In this document: positions 42,001-51,853 of the stretch, one piece after another
How positions within the stretch are numbered: the first letter of the stretch is position 1
Layout: every line of letters starts with the position of its first letter
From: an uncultured Bacteroidales bacterium
GTDB taxonomy: Bacteria > Bacteroidota > Bacteroidia > Bacteroidales > UBA932
Reading direction: 5' to 3'
DNA length: 64,000 bases
NCBI GenBank assembly: GCA_944322605.1
Contig: CALUPD010000039.1
Location: forward strand, 27,201-91,200
Translations under genes and position numbers: made by a program
Notes under the pieces: generated by a model
Database searches by the model: none
Seen by the model: only the letters and a program-made list of their open reading frames with translations
Told to the model about the DNA's origin: nothing

Positions 42001-42882
42001 ATGGAAAAGATTAAGTTATACGGTTGCGGAACGGCTTTGGTGACACCGTTCAAAAAAGACGGAAGCGTTGATTACGATGCTTTCAGGACATTGCTTGCAA
42101 GGCAGATAGAGGCAGGGATTCATTTTCTTGTGCCTCTCGGAACTACGGGCGAGACACCGTGCCTTGACGAGGATGAAAGAATCAGGATTCTCGAAATGAC
42201 CAAAGAGAATTGCGGCGGGAGGATAGTAGTCGCTGGAGGCGGCACGAATTCGTTCAAGTCGACAGTCGCGAATATCCGTTGCCTTGAAAAGCACGGAGCC
42301 GATGTATTCCTGATAGTAGTGCCTTATTACAATAAGCCTACCCAGAACGGCATGTATGAATATTTCAAGGCTGTAGCCCAGTCTACCGACAAGCCGGTGA
42401 TATTGTACAATGTGCCGGGACGGACAGGCGCAAACCTTTCAGCTGAGACGACGTTGAGGCTTGCCGAGATAGGCAATATAATCGCAGTGAAGGAAGCTTC
42501 GGGCAATTACGCGCAGATTTCTGAAATCATACGCAATGCCCCGGACGGTTTTTCCGTCTTGAGCGGCAACGATGACGAGACCCTTTCGCTGATGGCTACC
42601 GGGGCATCCGGGGTCATAAGCGTGGCTTCCAATATCGCGCCTTCCCTTATGGTGCAGCTTGTGGAGGCTTTGATGAAAGACGACATGAAGCAGGCAAGGA
42701 GCATCCATCATATGCTTTCTCCTTTGTTCAGGAACTGCTTCATCGAAAGCAACCCTATTCCGGCGAAGGCCGGACTTGCCCATATGGGGCTTATCGAGAA
42801 TGTTTTGCGGCTTCCGCTGACTGCTTCGTCGGAGAAAACGTTCGCGGCGATGGCGAAAACGGTGGATGATTTGGGACTTTAA
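42001..42882 (+). CDS. dapA: 4-hydroxy-tetrahydrodipicolinate synthase
   Basis: A 293-aa aldolase-type enzyme that condenses pyruvate and aspartate semialdehyde. The Schiff-base Lys164 is in IIAVKEASGN, with Tyr136 in LYNVPGRTG and the GTTGETP substrate loop (47-53). The start could be ATG 41989 or 42001; the second gives MEKIKLYGCGTALVTPF. Its stop overlaps the dapD start by one base (TAATG), so translation is probably coupled. Confidence 0.95.
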   Translation: MEKIKLYGCGTALVTPFKKDGSVDYDAFRTLLARQIEAGIHFLVPLGTTGETPCLDEDERIRILEMTKENCGGRIVVAGGGTNSFKSTVANIRCLEKHGADVFLIVVPYYNKPTQNGMYEYFKAVAQSTDKPVILYNVPGRTGANLSAETTLRLAEIGNIIAVKEASGNYAQISEIIRNAPDGFSVLSGNDDETLSLMATGASGVISVASNIAPSLMVQLVEALMKDDMKQARSIHHMLSPLFRNCFIESNPIPAKAGLAHMGLIENVLRLPLTASSEKTFAAMAKTVDDLGL

Positions 42883-43670
42883 TGCTGTCAGCCATGGAAA
42901 ATGCTTTGGAAAGGTTTTACAGGGTGTGCGACGCCCTCGAACGCGGGGAAATAAGAGTAGCCGAGAAAAAAGACGGCAAATGGGTCGTGAACACTGAAAT
43001 CAAGGAAGTGATCCTTGACGGGTTCAAGTACGGGAAAATGACGGACATGTCGTCCGGATGTTTTTCGTTTTTCGACAAGGATACGATTCCTGCAAGGAAA
43101 TTCGGTCCCGACGACGGGATAAGGATAGTTCCCGGCGGAAGCACGGTGAGGCGCGGGGCGCATATCGAGAAATCTGTCATAATAATGCCGCCTTCGTATG
43201 TCAATATCGGGGCTTATGTGGATTCCGGCACGATGATAGATTCGCATGCGCTTGTCGGCTCGTGCGCCCAGGTCGGGAAGAACGTGCACCTGTCTGCTGC
43301 ATCCCAGCTCGGAGGAGTGCTGGAGCCTGTCGGGGCGATGCCTGTCATAATCGAGGACAATGTATTCATAGGCGGGAATTGCGGCATATATGAAGGAACG
43401 GTGGTCAAGGAAAACGCGGTCATAGGCACTGGTGTCATAATCAATTCGTCTACTGCTATTTTCGATGCCGTGAACGGATGCTTTATCAAGGCCGATGAAA
43501 ACGGTGTGATGACAGTCCCGGAAAATGCGGTCGTGGTCGCAGGAAGCAGGCCTTTTGCAAAAGGGGCGGGGAAGGAATACGGGATACAGCTCTATACTCC
43601 TGTCATAGTGAAGTACAGGGACGGCAAGACCGACAGGTCTGTCAACCTAGAGGAACTGCTCAGGGGCTGA
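42882..43670 (+). CDS. dapD: tetrahydrodipicolinate N-succinyltransferase
   Basis: A 262-aa hexapeptide-repeat acyltransferase that makes N-succinyl-2-amino-6-ketopimelate. The N-terminal half has DRV-type blocks (GKWVVNTEIKEVILDGFKYG); the beta-helix follows with VPGGSTVRRGAHIEKSVIIM, VNIGAYVDSGTMIDSHALVG, SCAQVGKNVHLS and GGVLEP. This commits the pathway to the succinylase branch, in line with dapE at the head of the cluster. An in-frame ATG at 42894 is an alternative start. Confidence 0.94.
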   Translation: MLSAMENALERFYRVCDALERGEIRVAEKKDGKWVVNTEIKEVILDGFKYGKMTDMSSGCFSFFDKDTIPARKFGPDDGIRIVPGGSTVRRGAHIEKSVIIMPPSYVNIGAYVDSGTMIDSHALVGSCAQVGKNVHLSAASQLGGVLEPVGAMPVIIEDNVFIGGNCGIYEGTVVKENAVIGTGVIINSSTAIFDAVNGCFIKADENGVMTVPENAVVVAGSRPFAKGAGKEYGIQLYTPVIVKYRDGKTDRSVNLEELLRG

Positions 43671-43767
43671 TTCCGGCTCGTGATCCAACTAAAAAGAGGA
43701 TGGCAATGCTTTGCCGTGACAGGGCATCGCGCAAGGCACGGCTGTCTGCAATCAATATAGATGTTTT

Positions 43768-45018
43768 ATGAATTTGGATTATTTGTATTCCGATGACGTC
43801 CATTCGTTTTTCAGGTCTCCGGTAAGGGATATTTTCAAGAATTACGATATGGACAGGATAATATCTTTTGCCGGAGGCTATCCGTCCCCGGAAACTTTCC
43901 CTCTTTCCGAAATCAGGAAGATAATGGACGAGGTGATGGAGCAATACGGAGGAAAGGCCTTGCAGTACGGAGCGACCCAGGGCGTTCCGCAGTTGCGCGA
44001 AGCGATAGCCGCCCGTTACGGCGTGGATTCTTCACGTGTGCAGATTACTACTTCTTCGCAGCAGGGCATCGATGTCTGCACGAGGATATTCGTCAATCCG
44101 GGGGATGTAGTGCTTACCACGTCTCCTGCTTATCTCGGTGCCTTGCAGTCTTTCAGGTCCTATCGTGCCGATGTAAGGGGAGTGGAAAGGGGGATTCCTG
44201 CCGGAGAGGCTTTCGACAGGGCGGCTGAGCAGGCGTTGTCTGAGGGCAAAAGACTGAAATTCATATATATTATCCCGGATTTCCAAAATCCGTCGGGGGA
44301 AACTCTCGATTATCGGGAAAGAAAAACCGTAGTGGAAGTCGCGAGGAAATATTCGATGGCCGTGGTCGAGGACAGCCCGTACAGGGAATTGCGTTACGAG
44401 GGCGAGGCCGTGCCGACGATTTATTCGATTGCTCCTGACATTGTGCTGCATCTCGGTTCGTTTTCGAAAATCTTCGCGCCGGGATTCAGGCTCGGCTGGA
44501 TATTGGGAAATCCCGATGTTCTGGATAAGATAGCTGTTTGCAAGCAATCCCTTGATCTATGCCCACCTGTGTTCGACCAGTATGTGGCTGCCGGGTTCAT
44601 CCGGTCGGGAATACTTGATTCCAATCTGAAGAAAAGCATCGCTCTTTACAGGTCCAAACGCGATTTGATGCTGTCCTTGCTTGAAAGGCATATGCCTGAC
44701 GGCGTCAGGTGGACACATCCGGAAGGAGGCCTTTTCCTGTTTCTTGAATTTCCGGAAGGATTCGATTCCGTGGATTTTTACGGGACGGCTCTTTCCAACG
44801 GGATAGCGTATGTGGCGGGGTCGTTTTTCTATCCTCGGCCCGTGCGGAGGAATGGGCGCGGCGATTGCGGGCAAGGCGGCGGAAACGCGTTCAAGCGGCC
44901 CGGAGCGAATACGATGAGGCTTAATTTTTCATTCATGCCTCCTGAAAAGATCGAGGAAGGCATAATAAGATTGTCGGAATTGGCCGGCGAATATATGAGG
45001 GAAAATGGAATTTTATAA
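43768..45018 (+). CDS. PLP-dependent aminotransferase, candidate N-succinyl-DAP aminotransferase
   Basis: A 416-aa class I/II aminotransferase of the LysN/2-aminoadipate type. The PLP lysine is Lys234 in SFSKIFAPGFRLGW, with DFQNPSG and EDSPYRELRYEG upstream. In this cluster it is the only aminotransferase and fills the DapC step between dapD and dapE; that role is inferred from context, since the family also covers aromatic and branched-chain substrates. About 20 residues rich in Gly, Arg and Asn (RRNGRGDCGQGGGNAF, residues 360-375) are inserted shortly before the C-terminal MRLNFSFM block. The end overlaps dapF by 14 nt. Confidence 0.85.
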   Translation: MNLDYLYSDDVHSFFRSPVRDIFKNYDMDRIISFAGGYPSPETFPLSEIRKIMDEVMEQYGGKALQYGATQGVPQLREAIAARYGVDSSRVQITTSSQQGIDVCTRIFVNPGDVVLTTSPAYLGALQSFRSYRADVRGVERGIPAGEAFDRAAEQALSEGKRLKFIYIIPDFQNPSGETLDYRERKTVVEVARKYSMAVVEDSPYRELRYEGEAVPTIYSIAPDIVLHLGSFSKIFAPGFRLGWILGNPDVLDKIAVCKQSLDLCPPVFDQYVAAGFIRSGILDSNLKKSIALYRSKRDLMLSLLERHMPDGVRWTHPEGGLFLFLEFPEGFDSVDFYGTALSNGIAYVAGSFFYPRPVRRNGRGDCGQGGGNAFKRPGANTMRLNFSFMPPEKIEEGIIRLSELAGEYMRENGIL

Positions 45019-45949
45019 GTACCAGGGTGCAGGCAACGATTTTTTGATTGCCGACAACCGCAATCGGGGTTATGCCCTCAGCGCAGAGAAAATCAGCGCA
45101 TTGTGCGACAGGCATTACGGCGTAGGGGCGGACGGGCTGATGCTGTTGGAAAACAGCGATTGTTGCGATTTCAGGATGGTCTACTACAATTCGGACGGTT
45201 CCGGGGGAATGATGTGCGGGAACGGAGGGCGTTGCATAGTCGCTTTTGCGGCCCGGCTCGGTTTTTCATCGTTCAGGTTCGAGGCTGCCGACGGCCTGCA
45301 TCAGGCGTACATGACAGACGATCATACGGTCAGGCTTAAAATGACGGACGTCCAGGATATAAGGAAAGAGGACGGGAATTCGTATTTCCTCAATACAGGC
45401 ACTTTCCATTTCGTAAGGTTCGTCCATGGCTTGGACAGCCTTGATATCCTTCCGCAGGCCAAGGAAATAAGATATGCTTCAAAGTACGCTCCAGCAGGGA
45501 CGAACGTGAATTTCGCCGAGCCGTGCGGTGACGTGCTGAAGGTGCGGACCTATGAAAAGGGAGTAGAGGCCGAGACTTTCGCCTGCGGGACAGGGATAGT
45601 GGCTTCATGCATAGCTGCCTATTATTCCGGTGTCGCAGGTTGCGGCAGGCCGTATAATGCATGCGATGTCTTTTTGGAAGGCCATGGCGGGCAGGACGGC
45701 ATCGGGGACAATGGCGGAAAGAGGGTGCATTATCGGGTCAAGGCTTTAAAGGACATGCTGTCCGTGGATTTTGTGCCTGGAGCGGTTTTAAGTGATGGAG
45801 GACGTCTCGCGGCTGCGGATGCAGGATTACGCAGCATCCCTTTTGGAAACGGCTTTTCGGCAACAGGATTGCCTGTTGCCTCGGATGTCTATCTGACAGG
45901 TCCTGCTGTGTTCGTCGCCAAAGTGGAAGTGCCTGACACGCTTGGATGA
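45005..45949 (+). CDS. dapF: diaminopimelate epimerase
   Basis: A 314-aa enzyme converting LL- to meso-diaminopimelate for lysine and peptidoglycan. The two active-site cysteines are Cys71 in MMCGNGGRC and Cys194 in AETFACGTGIVAS, and the N-terminal YQGAGNDFL is normal. Two Gly/Asp/Ala-rich segments lengthen the C-terminal part: about 212-240 (GCGRPY...GGQDGIGDNGGKR) and 259-292 (GAVLSDGGRLAAADAG...). The usual DapF is about 260-280 residues. It is translationally coupled to the aminotransferase and closes the cluster. Confidence 0.93.
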   Translation: MEFYKYQGAGNDFLIADNRNRGYALSAEKISALCDRHYGVGADGLMLLENSDCCDFRMVYYNSDGSGGMMCGNGGRCIVAFAARLGFSSFRFEAADGLHQAYMTDDHTVRLKMTDVQDIRKEDGNSYFLNTGTFHFVRFVHGLDSLDILPQAKEIRYASKYAPAGTNVNFAEPCGDVLKVRTYEKGVEAETFACGTGIVASCIAAYYSGVAGCGRPYNACDVFLEGHGGQDGIGDNGGKRVHYRVKALKDMLSVDFVPGAVLSDGGRLAAADAGLRSIPFGNGFSATGLPVASDVYLTGPAVFVAKVEVPDTLG

Positions 45950-46093
45950 TCAGTCATGAATCGGAATGTCCGCAGGCGTCCTGCCTGATTTCCAGCGACC
46001 GGCCATGGCATTTTCCGACGTTTCCGGCGGCGCGGCTTTTTATATATTAGCTGCATGTCCGGTAAAAATGGTAGGAATTTCCATCATTCGTTT

Positions 46094-46124
46094 TTTCCTG
46101 TCTGCCTCGGCGCATTTATCTTTG
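46094..46124 (+). promoter_or_regulatory. Bacteroidetes-type promoter of the TonB-dependent receptor gene
   Basis: TTTC at 46094-46097 (one mismatch to TTTG), a 19-nt spacer and TATCTTTG at 46117-46124. The ATG at 46183 is 58 nt after the -7 box. Confidence 0.65.
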
Positions 46125-46182
46125 CATAGTTTAACTTGAATGCCTCGGCCAAAGCAGCCTATGGGGCTTAAAAATCCATGTC

Positions 46183-48315
46183 ATGGCAAGATTTTTCATG
46201 TCTGCGGCGATTGCTGCCGCATTTTTTTTCGGAGGCATGCCGGCGCATGCCTATTCGTCGGTGCCGGTTTATAACGGTTCTGCTTCCGTACTGCCACTAT
46301 CCCGGGACGACTGCGGCAGAAATACTTCGGCGGAAGGACCGTATCCGGACAGTGCATGGCAGCGCACAGGGTACGCAACGCGGCAACAAATGGCGGAAGA
46401 ACCGTATTCGGACGGAACGGATGAGCTGGCAGGATGCTTGGGCAATGAATCCGGAACCGGAGAAGGATTTGCCGGCATGGCAGGAGGCGCAAGCCGGGCA
46501 GACAGCACTTATTCCAAAGTTTACAACATAGGCGAGGTGGTCGTCACTGGTACAAGGAACGAAGCGGATATCAGGCATCTTCCGATGACGGTCACTGTGG
46601 TAGGCCGCGATATTATAAAAGAAAACAATATTCCGTCCCTTCTTCCGGTCCTTACAGAACAGGTGCCGGGCCTTTTTACGACAGCGCGCGGAATAATGGG
46701 GTACGGCGTTTCAGGCGGGGCTGCCGGTACGATGACGATTCGTGGAATCAGCGGAGGTTCGGGGCAGCTTATGGTCCTCATCGACGGGCATCCGCAATAC
46801 ATGGGCATAATGGGGCATCCGATAGCAGACGCGTACCAGTCTGCCATGGCTGAAAAAGTAGAAGTGCTTAGAGGCCCTGCTTCAGTTCTTTACGGGTCCA
46901 ATGCGATGGGCGGCGTTATAAATATCGTGACCAGGAAAATGGAGGAGGACGGCGTAAGGACCGGGATAAACGCCGGGTTCGGCTCATTCAACACATTCCA
47001 GTCCGAAATAACCAACATGGTCAGGAAAAGGAATTTTTCGAGCGCGGCCGGCTTTTCATATAACCACACCGACGGCCATCGCGCGAACATGGACTTCTCG
47101 CAGTATTCGGGTTTCATAAAGCTCGGCTATGACATTTCTCCGAACTGGAAAGTGTCCGCAGATGCTAACATTATGCATTTCGACGCTTCCAATCCGGGAA
47201 CGGTTTGGTCTCCTCTTCTCGATGCCGACCAGGGCATTACAAGGGGAACGGCTTCGTTTGCCGTTGAAAACGAGTATGAAAGGACCTCCGGAGCGGTCAG
47301 CGTGTTTTACAATTGGGGCAGGCATCGGATAAACGACGGATATACCGCCGACCCTGGCGATGACGACGATCCTAAGGACTACAGGTTCAATTCCTACGAT
47401 ATGATGGCTGGAGTGTCCGTTTACCAGTCGGCGCGGATGTTCAAGGGAAACAGGCTTACTGTCGGTGCCGATTATTTCCGTTTCGGGGGCAGCGCATGGA
47501 ACAGATTCCTTGACGGGCATTCCGAGGACATCGTGGACCAGCAGATAGATGAATTCGCCGCGTATCTGGATTTTAGGCAGAGCATATCCGGGTGGATGAC
47601 TTTCGATGCAGGCATACGTGCCGATTATCGCGGCGGCACCGGATTAGAATGGATTCCGCAGGCCGGATTTTCTTTCCATATCGATTCCGGAATCGACTTG
47701 AAGCTTATGGCGTCGAAAGGATTCAGGAATCCTACGATAAAGGAAATGTACATGTGGGGGGCTGCGAATCCTGATCTCGAACCGGAACGGCTTTGGACTT
47801 ACGAGCTGTCGTTTTCGCAAAAGCTTCTGCAAGGCAGGCTGCATTACGGCATAAACCTGTTTTACATAAGCGGTAACAACATGATCATTACGACCTATGC
47901 CGACGGGCGGCCGTTGAATTCCAATACCGGCCGCATACGTAATTCCGGGGTCGAGGCGCAGGCTTCTTTCCGGATAAGCGGCTCATGGTCGGTCGATGCC
48001 AATTACAGTTTCCTGCATATGGAGAATCCCGTGCTTGCCGCGCCGGAACATAAGTTATACGCAGGAGCGATGTTCATGTCGGGCAGGTGGATGGTTTCCA
48101 CCGGGGTGCAATATGTACACGGGCTATACACGTCAGTCGATCCAGTGGAGAAAGAGAATTTCGTGCTTTGGAACATAAGGGCTTCCGTGAGGATTTCCGA
48201 CAATGTCGGACTATGGGCCAGGGGAGAAAACCTGCTTGATTGCCGTTACCAAATCAATTCCGGATTCCCGATGCCCGGCGCTTCGCTGATGATAGGGACA
48301 GACATATCTTTTTGA
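46183..48315 (+). CDS. TonB-dependent outer-membrane receptor
   Basis: A 710-aa ligand-gated barrel. After the signal peptide (MARFFMSAAIAAAFFFGGMP...) come about 85 residues rich in Ser, Gly, Asp and Ala with no domain that I recognise, then the TonB box region IGEVVVTGTRNE, the plug (MTIRGISGG, VEVLRGPASVLYGSNAMGGVINIVT) and a 22-strand-type barrel ending DISF. It lacks the carboxypeptidase-like extension of SusC proteins. It belongs to the siderophore/vitamin/metal receptor class; the ligand is not evident. The next gene is a TolC-type channel 86 nt downstream, so export and import genes may share regulation. Alternative-frame ORFs in the N-terminal part are shadows. Confidence 0.9.
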   Translation: MARFFMSAAIAAAFFFGGMPAHAYSSVPVYNGSASVLPLSRDDCGRNTSAEGPYPDSAWQRTGYATRQQMAEEPYSDGTDELAGCLGNESGTGEGFAGMAGGASRADSTYSKVYNIGEVVVTGTRNEADIRHLPMTVTVVGRDIIKENNIPSLLPVLTEQVPGLFTTARGIMGYGVSGGAAGTMTIRGISGGSGQLMVLIDGHPQYMGIMGHPIADAYQSAMAEKVEVLRGPASVLYGSNAMGGVINIVTRKMEEDGVRTGINAGFGSFNTFQSEITNMVRKRNFSSAAGFSYNHTDGHRANMDFSQYSGFIKLGYDISPNWKVSADANIMHFDASNPGTVWSPLLDADQGITRGTASFAVENEYERTSGAVSVFYNWGRHRINDGYTADPGDDDDPKDYRFNSYDMMAGVSVYQSARMFKGNRLTVGADYFRFGGSAWNRFLDGHSEDIVDQQIDEFAAYLDFRQSISGWMTFDAGIRADYRGGTGLEWIPQAGFSFHIDSGIDLKLMASKGFRNPTIKEMYMWGAANPDLEPERLWTYELSFSQKLLQGRLHYGINLFYISGNNMIITTYADGRPLNSNTGRIRNSGVEAQASFRISGSWSVDANYSFLHMENPVLAAPEHKLYAGAMFMSGRWMVSTGVQYVHGLYTSVDPVEKENFVLWNIRASVRISDNVGLWARGENLLDCRYQINSGFPMPGASLMIGTDISF

Positions 48316-48401
48316 CAGGACAAGCCGTCTTGTCGATAAAAAACCGGAGTTCGTCGATTTTATTTGCTTTCTTTTGCCGCGCATTTTATTTTTACTGCAA
48401 A

Positions 48402-49754
48402 ATGAATGGCGGTATGAATATATTGGAAAAAATATCAATCGTGGCGGCAGGCGCGGCATGCTGCATTTTATGTTGCGGCACGGCGCATTCGGCTCCGGAT
48501 AGCCAGCCGGAATTATGGACATTGGAGGAATGTGTCAATTACGCTCTTGAAAACAATATCGATTTGCAGAGGGCGAGGAACACGCAACTGTCCGGAATGG
48601 AGGATACCGAGGAAGCGAAGGCGGCCATGTTTCCTGACTTTTCGGCTTCGATAGGGCAGTCATTTGTCAATTATCCTTCTGAAAACGCATTGGACAGGAA
48701 CAGTTATACGGGCAATTACAGCCTCGACGCTTCGGTCGCCGTTTACCAGGGAGGAAAATTGAGGACGGCTTTGAAACAGGCCAAGGTCCAGAATGCAATC
48801 GACGAGCTTTCCGTGAGCGAATCTGAAAACGACATAAGGATAGCGATAGTTTCAGCGTACATGCAGGTGCTTTATGCAAAGGAAGCCGTAGAAATCGCGA
48901 AAAACACTGCCCTCCTTTCCAAGGCTCAGAAAGACAGGGCCGAGCAGATGTATGAAGTGGGTTCTGTCAGCAAGGTCGATTTCGCCCAGTTCGAAAGCCA
49001 GTACGTGAGCGACGAGTATCAGGTCGTCGTTGCGAAAACGTCATTGGACAATTACAGGCTTCAGCTGAAACAGCTTCTCGAACTTGATATTACGGAAGAG
49101 ATAGATGTCGTTTCCCCGGATGTGGAAGACGGCGACATACTGAAGCTTCTGCCTGAAAAGGAAGATGTCTATTCAAAAGCCCTTGAAGTCATGCCCCAGG
49201 TGAAAAGAGGGGAGATGGAAGTGGAAATATCCCGGTTAGGGATAAAATACGCAAAGTCGGGATATTACCCTTCGATAATGCTTAGTGCCGGCGTGGGCAC
49301 CGCGCATTTGTCCGGCGGAGGGTTTGCCAAGGGAACGCAAATCTGGAACAGGTTCAATGAAAACGTAGGACTAACGGTCAATGTGCCTATTTATTCCAAT
49401 CGCCGCAACAAGTCTGCTGTCAACAGGGCCAAAATCGAAGCGGACAATAGCGTCCTTTCATGGCAGGACATAAAGAAGACATTGCTTGAGAATGTGGAAT
49501 CGGCATATTTGGACGCCATGTCCGCCCAGTCGCAATATGTGGCGGCCAAGGAAAGGGAAAAATACGCGAACCAAAGCTATGTGCTTACCGACGAGCAGTT
49601 CAGGGTGGGGATGAAGAATACCGTCGAGCTGTTGTCGGCATATAATGAATATGTTTCGTCGAGGCAGGAGGTCCTTCAGGCCAAGTACATGGCCCTTCTG
49701 AACATGGAACTTCTCGACATATACCAGGGAAAATATATGGAAAATGAAAAATAA
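48402..49754 (+). CDS. TolC family outer-membrane efflux channel
   Basis: A 450-aa outer-membrane factor with a signal peptide (CCILCCGTAHSAPDS near the cleavage site) and the two-fold TolC repeat, beginning LTLEECVNYALENNIDLQRA-like (here LWTLEECVNYALENN) and ending with the second repeat (RVGMKNTVELLSAYNEYV). Long coiled-coil helices are evident. It overlaps the following MacA gene by 11 nt and so forms a tripartite exporter with the MacAB genes. The start at 48402 was chosen; ATG 48414 is possible. Confidence 0.9.
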   Translation: MNGGMNILEKISIVAAGAACCILCCGTAHSAPDSQPELWTLEECVNYALENNIDLQRARNTQLSGMEDTEEAKAAMFPDFSASIGQSFVNYPSENALDRNSYTGNYSLDASVAVYQGGKLRTALKQAKVQNAIDELSVSESENDIRIAIVSAYMQVLYAKEAVEIAKNTALLSKAQKDRAEQMYEVGSVSKVDFAQFESQYVSDEYQVVVAKTSLDNYRLQLKQLLELDITEEIDVVSPDVEDGDILKLLPEKEDVYSKALEVMPQVKRGEMEVEISRLGIKYAKSGYYPSIMLSAGVGTAHLSGGGFAKGTQIWNRFNENVGLTVNVPIYSNRRNKSAVNRAKIEADNSVLSWQDIKKTLLENVESAYLDAMSAQSQYVAAKEREKYANQSYVLTDEQFRVGMKNTVELLSAYNEYVSSRQEVLQAKYMALLNMELLDIYQGKYMENEK

Positions 49755-51045
49755 TATGGGAATGAGCAAGAAAACCAAGGTTGCAGTCATAATCGCTTCG
49801 GCAGTGGTAGCCGCAGGGGCGATAACATGGATAGTATTAGGAGCTTCCGGCAAAAACGATATTGTCCTGGAGACGGCTTCGGTCAGCCGTATAAAAATAG
49901 AGAATTCCGTTACGGCTACAGGCACGGTCGAGCCGGTGACCCTTGTGGATGTCGGAACGCAGGTGTCAGGCATAATAGCGAAGCTCTATGCGGACTATAA
50001 CGATGTGGTCAAGCAGGGCCAGCTGATAGCCGAAATGGACAAGGTTACCCTTGAAGCCGATCTCAGATTGTCTCAGGCCGAGCTGGAAAGCAGCAAGTCG
50101 GAATACGAATACCAGTCTAAAAATTACGAAAGGACGAAAATACTTTACGACAAGGAACTTGTGAGCGATCAGGAGTACGATGACGCGCTGTATCTTTACC
50201 AGCAGGCCAAAAGCGCATACGAGCGTTGCAAGGCCGATATAGTGAAAGTCGAACGCAATCTCGGCTATGCGACGATAACAAGCCCGATCGACGGCGTGGT
50301 GATAAGCAGGGCTGTCGAGGAAGGGCAGACCGTGGCGGCAGGTTTCGAGACCCCTACGCTTTTTACGATAGCGAACGACCTTACGCAGATGCAGGTAGTG
50401 GCCGATGTCGATGAAGCCGACATCGGAAACGTGAAGGAGGGGCAAAGGGTGCAGTTTACCGTGGACGCCTATCCGGACGATGTGTTCGACGGCCTTGTCG
50501 AACAGGTAAGGCTCGAAGCTACGACGGAATCGAGCGTTGTTACATACGAAGTCGTGATTTCTGCGTATAACCCCGAATTGAAACTCAAGCCGGGACTTAC
50601 GGCCAACGTCACGATATTTACGATAGAAAAGGACAATGTTATGGCTATCCCTTCAAAGGCATTGCGCTTTATACCGGATAAGGAACTGTTGTCCGATATG
50701 GATATTGCCATGGAAAATTCAGGTTTCGCGGCCGGCGGCATTGCATTTCCGGAACATCATGACCCAGCTGCCGGAATCCGCGCTGAAGATAAAATGGTTC
50801 AGGCAGGCAATTCCGTATCGGGCGACACCGCCGGTATGGGTGGAAGGGAAGTATGGATAAAATCCGGAGATAGCGTATATCCGGCATACGTGGTTACAGG
50901 TTCTTCGAGCGGCGAGATGATAGAAGTCGTTTCAGGCCTTGCAGGGGACGAGACCGTCGTTACCGGCCTTTCCGTGAAGAACAGGAAGGAAAAGAAGTCC
51001 ATGGAGAGGAATCCTTTCATGCCCGGGCCTCCGGAAAGAAAATAG
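49744..51045 (+). CDS. macA: MacA-like periplasmic adaptor of a tripartite exporter
   Basis: A 433-aa membrane-fusion protein with an N-terminal anchor (VAVIIASAVVAAGAITWIVL), lipoyl-type segments (VTATGTVEPVTLVDVGTQVSG and ATITSPIDGVVISRAVEEGQ), a coiled-coil hairpin between them (about residues 100-170) and a beta-barrel domain. It would link the MacB permease to TolC. From about residue 300 to 375 an Ala/Gly/Asp/Met-rich stretch (ENSGFAAGG to AGMGG) lengthens the last beta domain, before VWIKSGDSVYPAYVVTG. Confidence 0.9.
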   Translation: MKNNMGMSKKTKVAVIIASAVVAAGAITWIVLGASGKNDIVLETASVSRIKIENSVTATGTVEPVTLVDVGTQVSGIIAKLYADYNDVVKQGQLIAEMDKVTLEADLRLSQAELESSKSEYEYQSKNYERTKILYDKELVSDQEYDDALYLYQQAKSAYERCKADIVKVERNLGYATITSPIDGVVISRAVEEGQTVAAGFETPTLFTIANDLTQMQVVADVDEADIGNVKEGQRVQFTVDAYPDDVFDGLVEQVRLEATTESSVVTYEVVISAYNPELKLKPGLTANVTIFTIEKDNVMAIPSKALRFIPDKELLSDMDIAMENSGFAAGGIAFPEHHDPAAGIRAEDKMVQAGNSVSGDTAGMGGREVWIKSGDSVYPAYVVTGSSSGEMIEVVSGLAGDETVVTGLSVKNRKEKKSMERNPFMPGPPERK

Positions 51046-51109
51046 CGGAGAATGCCGCTTCTCGGAGCGTGCTTCATGAAAGCGTGTTTTAACGGAAAAT
51101 GACAGTGTG

Positions 51110-51850
51110 ATGAAAGAGGTCATAAGATTAGAGAACATAAAAAGGAATTTCATCGTGGGAGACGAGACGGTGCATGCCCTTCGCGGGGTGTCGTTTACCA
51201 TAAACGAAGGCGAGTTCGTTACCATAATGGGGACTTCAGGATCGGGAAAGAGCACGTTGCTTAACATTCTCGGCTGCCTCGATACCCCTACGGAAGGGGA
51301 ATATTATCTTGACGGCACTGCGGTCAGCACGATGAACAAGAACCAGCGCGCTGCGTTGAGGAACAGGAAAATAGGTTTTGTATTCCAGAATTATAACCTT
51401 TTGCCTAAAACGACTGCCATAGAGAATGTCGAGCTGCCGCTGATGTACAGCCCGGGCATTTCTGCCGCGCAGCGCAAGGAAAGGGCCATCGAGGCTTTGA
51501 AGTCGGTAGGCTTGGGGGACAGGCTCATGCACAAGAGCAACCAGATGTCAGGTGGACAGATGCAAAGGGTTGCCATAGCAAGGGCTTTGGTCAACAATCC
51601 GGCCGTCATTCTTGCCGACGAGGCTACCGGAAACCTGGATACGCGGACCAGTTTCGAAGTGCTGGTGCTTTTCCAGCAGCTGCATGAAAGCGGAAGGACG
51701 ATAATTTTCGTCACCCATAACCCGGAAATATCGCGTTACAGCAGCCGCAATATAACCCTTAGGGACGGGCATGTCACGGATGACGTTTATAATGGCAATA
51801 TTTTGTGCGCGGCAGAGGCTTTGTCGCGTATGCCGCAACCGGAGGAATAG
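51110..51850 (+). CDS. ABC transporter ATPase (MacB/LolD type)
   Basis: A 246-aa ABC ATPase. Walker A is GTSGSGKSTLLN, the Q-loop FQNYNLLPKTTAIENVELPL is typical of MacB/LolD, the signature is MSGGQMQRVAIARAL, Walker B is VILADEATGNLD, and the H-loop is in FVTHNPE. It partners the permease that starts 4 nt later; unlike proteobacterial MacB the ATPase and permease are separate proteins, as is usual in Bacteroidetes. ATG 51110 was chosen over GTG 51107. Confidence 0.93.
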   Translation: MKEVIRLENIKRNFIVGDETVHALRGVSFTINEGEFVTIMGTSGSGKSTLLNILGCLDTPTEGEYYLDGTAVSTMNKNQRAALRNRKIGFVFQNYNLLPKTTAIENVELPLMYSPGISAAQRKERAIEALKSVGLGDRLMHKSNQMSGGQMQRVAIARALVNNPAVILADEATGNLDTRTSFEVLVLFQQLHESGRTIIFVTHNPEISRYSSRNITLRDGHVTDDVYNGNILCAAEALSRMPQPEE

Positions 51851-51853
51851 AAC

